From assembly GCA_030606765.1 (NCBI GenBank), contig JAUWFX010000019.1, positions 1 through 17,234 of the forward strand: a stretch of 17,234 nt of DNA. The letters are read 5' to 3'. The first letter of the stretch is position 1. Each line of letters opens with the position of its first letter. The translations under genes and the position numbers were made by a program. Shown here in pieces: positions 8,508 to 16,680 of the stretch. Below the pieces are notes generated by a model. It saw only the letters and a program-made list of their open reading frames with translations, did not search any database and had not been told where the DNA came from. The stretch comes from Dehalococcoidia bacterium (lineage in GTDB: Bacteria > Chloroflexota > Dehalococcoidia > GIF9 > AB-539-J10).

Positions 8508-9308
8508 CTAAAACCTTGTTGCCTTATCAATAATATCCTTATCAAAGTAGTTGACTGACATTCCGCAATCCACGATGATCCCTTGGGCATTAATGCCACT
8601 GGAGCGATCGCTCAAGAGAAATACTGCTGTATTGGCTACTTCCTGGGCAGTTAGAATTTTTTTACGAAGCGTTAATTTTTCAGTATAAAGGTAATAATTG
8701 ACGGATCCTGGTATTCCTGCGGATGCCGAGGTTTTCAGCGGCCCAGCGTTAACTGAGTTAAATCTGACTTGAGAAAACGAACTGAAGGATTTAGCTAAAA
8801 AGCACAGGGTTGAGTCCAGGGCAGCTTTTACGGGGGCCATAAAACCGTAAGGTTCGGCTGCTATTTTGGTGGTTGAGATTGATATGGTAACTATCGATGC
8901 CTTTTCATCCAACAGGTCTTTAAACTCATTGGCAATGGCGATTAATGAATAACAGGAGATATCAATCGACTGCAGGAAGTCTTTCTTTTTTGTTTCGTGA
9001 AATGGCTTAAGTCCCTCTTCATAATTTGCAAAAGCTATGGAATGAACGATACCGTGAATTTTGGGATACTTTTTGGAAATATCTTCAGCAAGTTTCTTAA
9101 TTTCGTGTTCCCGTTCGACATCACACACGAAGATATCAGCACCAGGAAGGATTTTGGAAACACTCTCTTTTCTTTCTGCTGATCGAACACTATAGATTAC
9201 ATGTGCTTTTGCCTCGGAAAGAACCTGTCCGGCGGCGAAGGCGACGCTTTTCTTGTTAGCTACCCCAAAAACAAGAAAAATCTTACCCGCAATGTCTAGG
9301 AAATCCAT
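8508..9308 (-). CDS. fabI: Enoyl-ACP reductase, FabI-like (atypical active site)
   Basis: A 266-residue short-chain dehydrogenase of the FabI type. The N-terminus ([19 protein letters not shown]) matches the FabI variant of the NAD(P) loop, and the length matches E. coli FabI (262). The catalytic Tyr-Lys pair is present with FabI spacing: Y154 and K161 in [13 protein letters not shown]. The second active-site tyrosine of E. coli FabI (Y146) is replaced here by I144, and the flanking loop (STTKIAAEP) differs from the usual YLGAERAIPN, so substrate geometry may be changed. The C-terminal part ([13 protein letters not shown], then DCGMSV) is typical. An AAGGAG stands six bases before the ATG and overlaps the stop of the preceding gene. 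Role: NAD(P)H reduction of trans-2-enoyl-ACP in the operon's own chain-building cycle. Confidence 0.85.
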   Translation of the reverse strand: MDFLDIAGKIFLVFGVANKKSVAFAAGQVLSEAKAHVIYSVRSAERKESVSKILPGADIFVCDVEREHEIKKLAEDISKKYPKIHGIVHSIAFANYEEGLKPFHETKKKDFLQSIDISCYSLIAIANEFKDLLDEKASIVTISISTTKIAAEPYGFMAPVKAALDSTLCFLAKSFSSFSQVRFNSVNAGPLKTSASAGIPGSVNYYLYTEKLTLRKKILTAQEVANTAVFLLSDRSSGINAQGIIVDCGMSVNYFDKDIIDKATRF

Positions 9309-9314
9309 ATGTTA

Positions 9315-9320
9315 CTCCTT
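9315..9320 (-). promoter_or_regulatory. Ribosome binding site of the fabI-like gene
   Basis: AAGGAG on the minus strand, six bases before the ATG at 9308. It overlaps the TAA stop of the AhpD-like gene, so termination there and initiation here are closely linked. Confidence 0.7.
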
Positions 9321-9816
9321 ATCTTTTCTGTTTCCCCCATCTGCCGAAGGAGATGTGATAGAGAAAGGAACCCCATAAGTCTTCCACGAAGAGGACCAAC
9401 CGGATTGGGCGGAGCACTACATCGACCAACTTTGCCTTTTCTCTGCCGTAGGTCTCTTCTAGCCTGTGAACAGCTTCGGGGTCAGGGTGAGCATTGGACT
9501 CGGCCCAGTGCTGGGCGTAAAGCACTGCGATGCTGTACTCTTCAGGGCAGCCTTCCATGACACCCCCGACGAGCCTCGCTAACTCTTCTTTGTCAACCCC
9601 GATTCTTAGCGCTTCTCTGGTGTGAAGCCAGGAACAGAAGCGGCAACCGTATACTGCGGCAGCCGCAACCATCAGCCTTTCCCTGAGGGCGGGTGGCAGC
9701 CCTCCCCTATATACTCTTGTGAGCCGTGTCGTGTTTGTTAACATGAAGAGCAAATCAGGAAAAAACTCCCTCCAGCTTCCGTATACTTTCCTCTTAGACC
9801 CCCTGTCCATTATCAT
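9319..9816 (-). CDS. AhpD-like / carboxymuconolactone decarboxylase family protein
   Basis: A 165-residue all-helical AhpD-fold protein. E46, C58, C61 and H65 (LRERL, then CRFCSWLH) reproduce the spacing of the AhpD catalytic set (Glu, CXXC, His in M. tuberculosis AhpD), so a peroxidase or thiol-disulfide redox role is plausible. Relatives also include decarboxylases. It sits between fabZ (9-base gap) and fabI (its stop overlaps the fabI ribosome site), so it is co-transcribed. Its base composition is odd: about 57% GC by my count against about 40% in the fabI gene beside it, with more GC-ending codons, which suggests later acquisition. The start is ATG at 9816; an ATG two codons later (9810) is better spaced from the GAGAGG. 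It might protect oxygen-sensitive chemistry or act on a pathway intermediate. Confidence 0.85.
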   Translation of the reverse strand: MIMDRGSKRKVYGSWREFFPDLLFMLTNTTRLTRVYRGGLPPALRERLMVAAAAVYGCRFCSWLHTREALRIGVDKEELARLVGGVMEGCPEEYSIAVLYAQHWAESNAHPDPEAVHRLEETYGREKAKLVDVVLRPIRLVLFVEDLWGSFLYHISFGRWGKQKR

Positions 9817-9825
9817 CCTCTCCCC

Positions 9826-10251
9826 TCAGGATGCCTCTTTAGCCAAGGTGACGGTAAACTCGACTGTGACCGAGGTCTTGCCGCCAACTGAGGCTTTGCC
9901 CTTCATAAAATAGGCATTACTGACTTTTTCCACCAGTTCCGCTTCAATATCTAAGGTGCTGCCGGGCTTAACGATGCTTTTGAACTTGGCGTTATTAATT
10001 CGGGTCAAAACAGGAATACCTTCACCAATACTGCCCATCATTTTGGAGAGCAAGATGGCGCCTGTTTGGAAAATAGATTCACAGATAAGTGCCCCGGGCA
10101 TAATTGGTTGTCCTGGATAATGTCCTTCGAACACTGGCTCATCGGGGTTTATTTCTTTCGTTGTTTTGATTTTTGTTCCGCTTAATTCCACGATCCTATC
10201 GACAAACAAAAATGGTGGACGATGGGGTATGGCATTTAGAATCTCCTCCAT
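9826..10251 (-). CDS. fabZ: 3-hydroxyacyl-ACP dehydratase, FabZ-like
   Basis: A 141-residue single hot-dog-fold dehydratase. It has the N-terminal IPHRPPFLFVDRI signature and the catalytic motif GHYPGQPIMPGALICE, with H44 and E58 at the 14-residue spacing of FabZ. The frame stays open to 10353, but the family begins at MEEILNAIPHR and a GGAGG lies eight bases before that ATG, so I start at 10251, one base after the fabG stop. It removes water from 3-hydroxyacyl-ACP in the elongation cycle. Nothing suggests FabA-type isomerase activity, which uses an Asp in place of E58. Confidence 0.92.
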   Translation of the reverse strand: MEEILNAIPHRPPFLFVDRIVELSGTKIKTTKEINPDEPVFEGHYPGQPIMPGALICESIFQTGAILLSKMMGSIGEGIPVLTRINNAKFKSIVKPGSTLDIEAELVEKVSNAYFMKGKASVGGKTSVTVEFTVTLAKEAS

Positions 10252-10252
10252 C

Positions 10253-10993
10253 TCATAATCCTCCAGCCACCTCAAGAGTAGAACCGGTAACATATGACGC
10301 CTCTTTAGAAGCCAAGAAAAGAACGCAAGCGGCCACTTCTTCAGTGCTTCCAAATCTTTTTAAGGGAATCCTGGCCAAGTAGGATTCACGCAATTTATCT
10401 GGCAGGTCTTCAATTAATTCGGTGGCAATAAATCCCGGAGAGACACAATTAACCGTAATACCCCGAGTGGCGACTTCCTTGGACAACGATTTAGTCAATG
10501 CACTCAGGCCTGCCTTTGAAGCTGCGTAATTCGCTTGGCCTTCAAAACCGTATTTTTCCATCACAGAGCTTATGTTGATAATCCGTCCATATCGTTTGCG
10601 CATCAGACTCTTGACAGCAAATTTGCACATGTAAAAGATTCCAGCGAGATTGACATTCATTACATCATGCCAGTCCGATTCCTTCATCATCGCCAAGACA
10701 GAGTCCTTTCGGATACCGGCATTGTTCACCAGGACTTCAAAGCCCCCGTACTTCGTGTCTATGTATTTGAAAAACTTTTCCACCTCTTCGTACTTGGCCA
10801 CATCAAGTTTTTGGATATCAATATTTTCGGCAAACTGGCTGTTGTCTTTTCTAAATTGTGCCGCCGCAGCTTCATTTGAGGTATAGGTGACAATAACTCT
10901 GGCACCTACCTTCAGGAAACTCTCGGCAATGCTCTTGCCTATCCCTCTGGTTCCACCGGTGACGATGACAGTTTGTCCTTTAAACTCATACAT
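10253..10993 (-). CDS. fabG: 3-oxoacyl-ACP reductase, FabG-like
   Basis: A 246-residue classical short-chain dehydrogenase. The cofactor loop is TGGTRGIG (12-19), NNAG follows in the middle, and the catalytic triad is S143, Y156, K160. The C-terminus ends [13 protein letters not shown], as in FabG. I start it at the ATG at 10993 ([14 protein letters not shown]), preceded by AGGGG at seven bases; the longer frame to 11038 lies in the preceding gene. The start overlaps the end of the upstream flavoprotein gene by eight bases. It reduces 3-oxoacyl-ACP made by the ketosynthases of this operon. Confidence 0.93.
   Translation of the reverse strand: MYEFKGQTVIVTGGTRGIGKSIAESFLKVGARVIVTYTSNEAAAAQFRKDNSQFAENIDIQKLDVAKYEEVEKFFKYIDTKYGGFEVLVNNAGIRKDSVLAMMKESDWHDVMNVNLAGIFYMCKFAVKSLMRKRYGRIINISSVMEKYGFEGQANYAASKAGLSALTKSLSKEVATRGITVNCVSPGFIATELIEDLPDKLRESYLARIPLKRFGSTEEVAACVLFLASKEASYVTGSTLEVAGGL
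10260..10264 (-). promoter_or_regulatory. Ribosome binding site that sets the fabZ start
   Basis: GGAGG on the minus strand, eight bases before the ATG at 10251. It lies inside the last codons of fabG and supports the short form of FabZ. Confidence 0.75.
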
Positions 10994-12428
10994 TTCTTGC
11001 CCCTGATGAGATAAATTTGTCCACGTCATTGGCAACAATTACTCCGTAATTAGCTGCGCCTAGCCACCCTGACATTATAATCCCTACTGAGCCGGTGTGG
11101 AAAAGCCCTGGTATATCTTTGGGAAGCCCCATACTAATCTTTAACCCTTCAAATTTGGTGCCGAAAGAGGCTCCGCTCAAATGGAGCGTATACCTTTGAA
11201 ATGTTTTTGGGGTGGCGGCTTCCAGGTGGTCTACCTTATCTCGAATCTTAGGAACATATTTCTCCAAAGCATTAAGCGTTCGTTGAACCAAATTTTCCTT
11301 AGCAGCACGGTATTCTTCTTCGGACAAGAATGCCCAGTCCTCGTAATTGGCATTAGTGGAGGCAACAATGGAGTACATATTAAAGCCCGGCCGGGTTTGT
11401 GGATAGTAGATTGAGAAGGTCCGGCTGGTAGTATTTTTGCTGCGAAGTTCTTCGGAATCGAATTTCTCCGCCTCTGAGGTAAAAAGCAAATCCCCTATGT
11501 AGTCGATTTTCTCGCCCTTTTTGATACCCATATACACCTGACAACTGCTGTTATTGAGGCGCACTTTTTTGGCCTCTTCAATAAAGCTTTCAGAAAAATT
11601 CTCGTCTCCGACCAGTCTGTGGATGGTTGATAATAAATTACCATTGGAGACAACAGCTTTACCTTTGATCATTTTTCCGTTCACTCCCACTCCGGCAATC
11701 TTTTTGTCCTCGATGCCAATTTTTTCCACCAGGCATTTGGTTCGAATATCGACACCATTTTTTATAAGCTCCGCCCGCATCATTCCAATAATCTTATCCG
11801 TCCCACCTTGAAAGGTATAAACACCTTTGTTTAGAAAATTCGAAAAGACAATCCCGTAGGTTATCGCAGGGTCATCCAGGGTTGATCCATTGGCATAGGT
11901 GATCGGTTCCATTATCATGCGGACAATATCATGACGACCGGGAAAAAATTTTTCAAAAAGCTCTCTGGTAGTCATGGTTTGGTCATCGTAAAAGTTCATG
12001 CCTCTGAGTGCGCTAACGAAGTTATCAATAGTCTCTCTGGGTATTTTGAAGTGCTCCTGCATGACACGTTTGAAATCATCACTATCATAAGTCGTTGTAA
12101 GGGAGAACTGAGGGTTGTCCAATCGAATCCCTTTGAGTTGAACGATTGAGTCAGCAATTTCTGGGTTCCAATACTTACGGCAGGTTTTAATCATACCTAC
12201 TGGAAATCCATGCAGGGAGATATCAAAGATGTGTCCTCCCTTTCTCTTGAACCACGTAGCCAATCCACCAAGGTTGAAATGTTGTTCAAGAAGCAAAACT
12301 GAATATCCTCCTCTGGCCAACATATTGGCACATGTCAATCCTGCCAGGCCGCTGCCAATGACAATTACATCGTATTCTGATTTTGTATCTTTCAACCAAT
12401 CGCGGCTCATTGAATCTCTGTTTTTCAT
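10986..12428 (-). CDS. Phytoene desaturase/retinol saturase-like FAD protein (second copy)
   Basis: A 480-residue flavoprotein of the CrtI/CrtISO/RetSat superfamily (COG1233). The FAD-binding loop [18 protein letters not shown] is at residues 21-38, after an 18-residue leader; [10 protein letters not shown] follows. The C-terminal FAD motif is near [18 protein letters not shown]. Family members desaturate, isomerise or saturate conjugated polyenes and do not all need oxygen. Its start overlaps the stop of the first flavoprotein gene by ATGA, so the two are translationally coupled, and they are clearly different paralogues. No membrane segment is obvious. In a fatty-acid-type operon with no carotenoid genes, the substrate is more likely an acyl chain on the ACP or a free lipid than phytoene. 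Confidence 0.85.
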   Translation of the reverse strand: MKNRDSMSRDWLKDTKSEYDVIVIGSGLAGLTCANMLARGGYSVLLLEQHFNLGGLATWFKRKGGHIFDISLHGFPVGMIKTCRKYWNPEIADSIVQLKGIRLDNPQFSLTTTYDSDDFKRVMQEHFKIPRETIDNFVSALRGMNFYDDQTMTTRELFEKFFPGRHDIVRMIMEPITYANGSTLDDPAITYGIVFSNFLNKGVYTFQGGTDKIIGMMRAELIKNGVDIRTKCLVEKIGIEDKKIAGVGVNGKMIKGKAVVSNGNLLSTIHRLVGDENFSESFIEEAKKVRLNNSSCQVYMGIKKGEKIDYIGDLLFTSEAEKFDSEELRSKNTTSRTFSIYYPQTRPGFNMYSIVASTNANYEDWAFLSEEEYRAAKENLVQRTLNALEKYVPKIRDKVDHLEAATPKTFQRYTLHLSGASFGTKFEGLKISMGLPKDIPGLFHTGSVGIIMSGWLGAANYGVIVANDVDKFISSGARNV

Positions 12429-13810
12429 GCCTTCTGTAGAACGTGGAGATTTGCCATGGAGATACCACTAAGCATCGCTCCGACAATTCCTAAGAATCCC
12501 TGGTCAGTGCCACAAATAAACAGATTTTCTAGATGAGTTATCCCCATTTTGGTTTTATTGGGCGTCCCATAGACCGCGCCATTTATGTGGCTAGTGAATC
12601 TGTGGATTGTTTTGGGAGTGAAGACATCCGTAAAGACTATGGAATCACGAAAATCAGGTATGAGTTTTACCACTTCATTGAGAGAGGTTCCAAGCCAGGC
12701 AGCCTTTTGGGCATTATACTCTTCTTTACCCAATCTGTCCCAGAGGTCGAAGTTAGCCAGGTTAGTTATTCTGATCATGCCCTCTGGCAGGGGATTTTCG
12801 TATTGAAAATTATTGGGGCAGCAGATAACACCGCTGGAAACGTTGACTAGCTCGTCAGGTTTTCGATAATCAAATCTATCTGAATTGTTATAAAAGATGA
12901 TGGTTGTTTCGTGTCCCATCTCAGCAGGTTGCTTGTCCAGCACCGTAATAAACTCTACCATGGAGAGTTGCCCTGCTTTATCCTCTATCCCTGTGGGATC
13001 ATAGTTAGACAGGAGTCTCATGGTTTCAACATAACCAGCGGATGATAGTATCTTGTCGGCTGTGAGAACTTCACCGTTCTCGAGCAAGATAGATTCAACT
13101 CTGCCATTGGCAGCTTGAATACTTGTTACTGCACACCTCGTTTTTAATTCACCGCCGCAACCCCTGTATTTTCTCACCAGCACGTCAAGGATCTGACGCA
13201 CCCCAGCTTGAGGTCTGGCAAAACCTTCACAGTAGATGCCCTTGAACATAATGACAAACTGGCCGAACTCTATATCATTTTCTTGAGCATTTCCGTAAAA
13301 CATAAGTGGACAAAAAACCATATCGATAAGGAGTGGGTCAGAAATAATGGAGCCCACAACTTCACGAGCCGAAATTGGTTTGGCATACAAGTTCAGTTCG
13401 TAATATTCGAAAATAGTCTTAAGCAGTCTTTGGAAATTGTCAGCCTGCGCTGGAAAATTATCGACCACCTCCTGGACAAAGAAGTCGAGGTCGTTATTAA
13501 ATTTGAGGGTTTTATCGGGAAATTTAATTGCGGACATCCGTTGTGGGCAAAGAGCAAAATCTTCAGGTTTTAACTTGAGCTGCCGTAGCAGCTTTGGCAG
13601 TGGCGTTAACTTAACACCCTTAGGAACATAGTTGGTCATAGCATGAAGGCCAACATCGAATTTACGTCCCCCACGGTTGTAAAAGGAATTAAGCCCCCCA
13701 ACACGATAATGTTTTTCGATGATGCAAACCCTTTTATCGTAGTAGGCCAATCTAATACCAGCAGCAAGGCCAGACATGCCTGCACCGATAATTAGAACAT
13801 CGTAATCCAT
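12425..13810 (-). CDS. Phytoene desaturase/retinol saturase-like FAD protein (first copy)
   Basis: A 461-residue member of the same superfamily as its downstream neighbour. It begins [22 protein letters not shown], with the dinucleotide-binding glycines at G9, G11 and G14, then [14 protein letters not shown]. The C-terminal FAD region is [20 protein letters not shown] start it at the ATG at 13810, directly before the conserved strand, with AAGAG seven bases upstream. A TTG at 13852 would add 14 residues with a poorly placed ribosome site. Together with the second copy it probably forms a heteromeric or sequential pair acting on an unsaturated chain. It may introduce double bonds without oxygen or set their geometry; this is inference from the family and context. 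Confidence 0.85.
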   Translation of the reverse strand: MDYDVLIIGAGMSGLAAGIRLAYYDKRVCIIEKHYRVGGLNSFYNRGGRKFDVGLHAMTNYVPKGVKLTPLPKLLRQLKLKPEDFALCPQRMSAIKFPDKTLKFNNDLDFFVQEVVDNFPAQADNFQRLLKTIFEYYELNLYAKPISAREVVGSIISDPLLIDMVFCPLMFYGNAQENDIEFGQFVIMFKGIYCEGFARPQAGVRQILDVLVRKYRGCGGELKTRCAVTSIQAANGRVESILLENGEVLTADKILSSAGYVETMRLLSNYDPTGIEDKAGQLSMVEFITVLDKQPAEMGHETTIIFYNNSDRFDYRKPDELVNVSSGVICCPNNFQYENPLPEGMIRITNLANFDLWDRLGKEEYNAQKAAWLGTSLNEVVKLIPDFRDSIVFTDVFTPKTIHRFTSHINGAVYGTPNKTKMGITHLENLFICGTDQGFLGIVGAMLSGISMANLHVLQKA

Positions 13811-13906
13811 AGTCCGGCTCTTTTTAAAAACAGAAGCTAACCTGACCTTCAATCCTCGGGGGAAATACGATAAAAATTTGTGCTTCTGGCCTATTAACCC
13901 TACCGA

Positions 13907-14158
13907 TTAAAGGTCTCTCATCCGCGGCTCTAGATAAGCTACAGAGCTATCTAATGTGGCTAATTGCATATAGTCATCCTCAGGAACTTCGATACCGTAA
14001 CGTTTTCGTAGCTCCATAATGATGTCTAAGAAATCCATTGAGTCCAATTCGACTTGTTCTCGTATTGGGATATCGCCCTTAAGATTGGTCAGATCCTCAT
14101 CCGGTATAATTTCGGCAACAATTTCCATAAGGACGGATTTAATTTCTTGCTTGGTCAT
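13907..14158 (-). CDS. Acyl carrier protein
   Basis: An acidic 83-residue carrier protein. The phosphopantetheine attachment serine is S40 in ELDSMDFLDIIMEL. The usual DSL is DSM here, a form often met in specialised ACPs outside primary fatty-acid synthesis. Helix 1 (residues 3-18), the long loop and helix 2 are as expected. GGGGGG a few bases before the ATG serves as ribosome site. It sits directly after the KAS II gene (40-base gap) and should carry the growing chain for every enzyme in the operon, after activation by the transferase at the operon's end. Confidence 0.93.
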   Translation of the reverse strand: MTKQEIKSVLMEIVAEIIPDEDLTNLKGDIPIREQVELDSMDFLDIIMELRKRYGIEVPEDDYMQLATLDSSVAYLEPRMRDL

Positions 14159-14198
14159 GTACCCCCCATTTGTTTATTTGAAAATAGCGTTTCCAAGT

Positions 14199-15449
14199 TT
14201 ATTCTTCAAACCTTTTTATAATGACGACCGAATTGATACCTAGCATTCCAAAGGAATTATTCAATATATAGTTGACCTTGTCAACCTTCATGGGCTTATT
14301 AATAACCAGGTTGCTAAGAGGACACTCAGGGTCTAAGTGATCCAGATTGATCGTGGGATGGACAATAGAGTCTTCAAAGGAAGGCAAATTCCCCGCCAAT
14401 TCTAGAGCGGCGGCTGCCCCCATTGTATGACCAATATAACTCTTGGTGTTGTTTATATATACATTGATATGGTTACCAAAGACTTCTCTTATCGCCTGGC
14501 ACTCCGCGACATCCCCTTCACGAGTTCCAGTCGCATGTGTATTGATGATATCGATATCTCCCGCAGAAATGCCGGCCTTATTGAGGGCGAGTTTCATGCA
14601 CTCAGCTTGCCTTTGTGCGTTTGGGAGAACGAAATCAAAAGCATCTGAGTTGATAGAATATCCTACTATTTCACCGTAAATCTTGGCTCCTCGTTTCAGC
14701 GCATCGCCTAATCTTTCCACAAGGTAGATACAGCCGCCTTCGGAAACAACCACGCCATTCCTATCTTTGTCGAAGGGGCGGCAAGCCTTTTCAGGGTCTG
14801 CATGAGAAGCCAAAGCACCTTCACTCCTAAAACTGGCAAAAGCACCAAAGGCATGAATAGTCTCTGAAACCCCGCCAGCTAGAGCTAAATCAACTTCACC
14901 CAGCAGCAACATTTGCAAGCCTTGTATAAGTCCAATGTTACCGCCAGCACAAGCGGCCCCCAATGTGTAATGTGGTCCAGTAATTCCCATATTCAAGGTT
15001 ACTTCACCGGCTGGATTGTTGGCCACTATTCTTGGGTTGTAATGGTGTGACACGAACGTTGTATTGTAATCGAATTGCTTAATTTCGTAGATTTGTTTTT
15101 CCGTGTCCACGTTACCATGCTCAGTAATCCCGACATAGACGCCAATCCTCGATTTATCAAGGCAGGCAAAGTCTAATTTGGCATCAGCCATTGCCTCTTG
15201 AGCGCAGTAGATAGCAACAGATCCTGCCCTTGTTCCCCGGCGCAATTCCTTCTTTTTTTGATACCTCAGTGGATCGAAGTGACATACACCAGCCAATACT
15301 TCACCCATATAGCGGACGGTGAATTTTTGGATCCCGGATTTGCCAGTAAGTAGACTTTCTCGAAATTCCGCCAGGTTATTTCCGTTTGGCGCTGTCAGGC
15401 CAACCCCGGTAATTACAATTCGTGCTTCGTTAGGTTTCCTTGCCATCAT
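14199..15449 (-). CDS. 3-oxoacyl-ACP synthase II (KAS II, FabF-like)
   Basis: A 416-residue ketosynthase. It begins RIVITGVGLTAPNGNN, and the full catalytic triad is present: C167 (LGAACAGGNIGL), H305 (THATGTREGD) and H341 (KSYIGHTMGA), in line with E. coli FabF C163, H303 and H340. It is therefore an active condensing enzyme, not a chain-length factor lacking cysteine. The active-site surroundings (AACAGGNIGL where FabF usually has TACATG) are divergent and point to a specialised paralogue. The start is the first of two adjacent ATG codons, with GGAAG nine bases upstream. It would elongate ACP-bound chains with malonyl-ACP; no malonyl transferase is encoded here, so that unit must come from primary metabolism. 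Confidence 0.92.
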   Translation of the reverse strand: MMARKPNEARIVITGVGLTAPNGNNLAEFRESLLTGKSGIQKFTVRYMGEVLAGVCHFDPLRYQKKKELRRGTRAGSVAIYCAQEAMADAKLDFACLDKSRIGVYVGITEHGNVDTEKQIYEIKQFDYNTTFVSHHYNPRIVANNPAGEVTLNMGITGPHYTLGAACAGGNIGLIQGLQMLLLGEVDLALAGGVSETIHAFGAFASFRSEGALASHADPEKACRPFDKDRNGVVVSEGGCIYLVERLGDALKRGAKIYGEIVGYSINSDAFDFVLPNAQRQAECMKLALNKAGISAGDIDIINTHATGTREGDVAECQAIREVFGNHINVYINNTKSYIGHTMGAAAALELAGNLPSFEDSIVHPTINLDHLDPECPLSNLVINKPMKVDKVNYILNNSFGMLGINSVVIIKRFEE

Positions 15450-15558
15450 GGGATATAACTTCCATCAAAAATGTATATATTAGAACAGCTTGAAGAAATC
15501 TAGTTGCATTGCTCCTAAGGAGTATCTCTCTAACCTCATGTTGCTGGGGCCATTTTCT

Positions 15559-16608
15559 CTACCATTCTAGACCCAGCACAAGACAGACTATGCCGCTGCC
15601 AATCCCCAGCATGGCAACCTTATCACCAGGGCTAAGGCGACCCTGGTCAATTCCGATAGCCATGGTAATGGGCAGTGAAACCGACCCAATGTTTCCTAGA
15701 TATTCTACAGTGGAAAAGTCTTTTGCCTTATCTAGTCCCAGGATCTCAAACAACAATTTACTATGCACGGCGCTAACCTGATGAGTAAAAAACCTATTTA
15801 CGTCGGGGTTCTTCCACTCAAGTTCTTGTTTTACAGCCTCCCAGGTGTCCGGTGCCAATTTTGCCCCATTTTTGAGGAGCTCAGTAGAGTTTGTGTACAT
15901 GTCAGCCGAAATCCTCGGGTCGAAGAAGCAGGTATCGTCTTTTATACGGCAAAGATCATTGTGCTGTGAGGCTGCGCGCGTTACCCCACCAAGAAGCTTA
16001 TGCCCGTTTCGCGATAAGGAGGAGTGCGTCAACACCGCTGCCGCTGCTCCTGACCCCAAAGTTAGAGTGGCCAAGGCCATTTTGACCTTTTCTTTGGTGA
16101 TGTCCGGGTCTTCCAAGAGTTTATCGATTATTGCATCAATAATTCGTTTGCTGCTCTCACAGCCAACCACAATTCCTGCTTTTACCTGACCCAACTCAAT
16201 CATATTTGCCAAAGTTACCATTCCGTTGATGAAACCGAGGCAGGCATTGGAGATGTCGAAAATGGTAGCTGTGGGGGGAAGGCCCAAAGAGTTATGGATC
16301 ACGGTGGCTGTCGCTGGCTCCAGGAAATCACGGGATACCGAGGTATGGAGCAGGCATCCAATATCCTCTTTTTTGACTCCAGACTTGCTAATGGCTTTTT
16401 CTGCCGCTTTTATACCGGCGTGACTCGGCGTTATGTCATCATCCCAGAATCGCCGTTCGCGGATTCCAGTCATCAATTCCAGGCGCCCGTAGGAAAGGTT
16501 GAATTTGTCATATATCGGGGCTAGTCGTTCTTCCAGGCTCAAAGATGTAACAATATTCCTAGGAAGTTCATAACCAAAAGACTTAACACAGACCTTTTTG
16601 TACTGCAT
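15559..16608 (-). CDS. KAS III family, OleA-like thiolase/ketosynthase
   Basis: A 349-residue thiolase-fold enzyme that resembles OleA (head-to-head condensation of two acyl chains) more than FabH. Seen: an N-terminus with YELPRNIVTS and TGIRERRFW, then HTSVSRDFLEPATAT, SNACLGFINGM and LTLGSGAAAAV. The active-site cysteine is C123, with H276 in FTHQVS and N306 in LGNIG. E97 lies 26 residues before the cysteine, the same distance as the OleA-specific glutamate E117 from C143 in the Xanthomonas enzyme; H and N are also 30 apart as in OleA. AGGG six bases upstream supports the ATG. Partners oleB, oleC and oleD are not in the window. It could join two chains, or prime or off-load the ACP pathway. 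Confidence 0.85.
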   Translation of the reverse strand: MQYKKVCVKSFGYELPRNIVTSLSLEERLAPIYDKFNLSYGRLELMTGIRERRFWDDDITPSHAGIKAAEKAISKSGVKKEDIGCLLHTSVSRDFLEPATATVIHNSLGLPPTATIFDISNACLGFINGMVTLANMIELGQVKAGIVVGCESSKRIIDAIIDKLLEDPDITKEKVKMALATLTLGSGAAAAVLTHSSLSRNGHKLLGGVTRAASQHNDLCRIKDDTCFFDPRISADMYTNSTELLKNGAKLAPDTWEAVKQELEWKNPDVNRFFTHQVSAVHSKLLFEILGLDKAKDFSTVEYLGNIGSVSLPITMAIGIDQGRLSPGDKVAMLGIGSGIVCLVLGLEW

Positions 16609-16680
16609 TCAGTACCCTGCTTCTCCCTCACCAACATCGTGAGGAGCTACGACGAAAATAGCTATATCAAGTCCACAGGC

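Noticed and set aside
9309..9560. Plus-strand 83-codon frame opposite the AhpD-like gene
   Set aside because: A shadow of the GC-rich gene on the other strand; arginine- and cysteine-rich low-quality translation.
12425..13810. Reading the two flavoproteins as carotenoid biosynthesis genes
   Set aside because: No phytoene synthase, cyclase or prenyl transferase in the window, and all neighbours are fatty-acid-type enzymes; family membership alone does not show a carotenoid substrate.
15480..15530. Nine-codon minus-strand mini-ORF (MQLDFFKLF) in the gap between the OleA-like and KAS II genes, with AGGAG before its ATG
   Set aside because: The ribosome site is only two bases from the ATG and the peptide is too short to support; the AGGAG is part of a small palindrome CTCCTAAGGAG.
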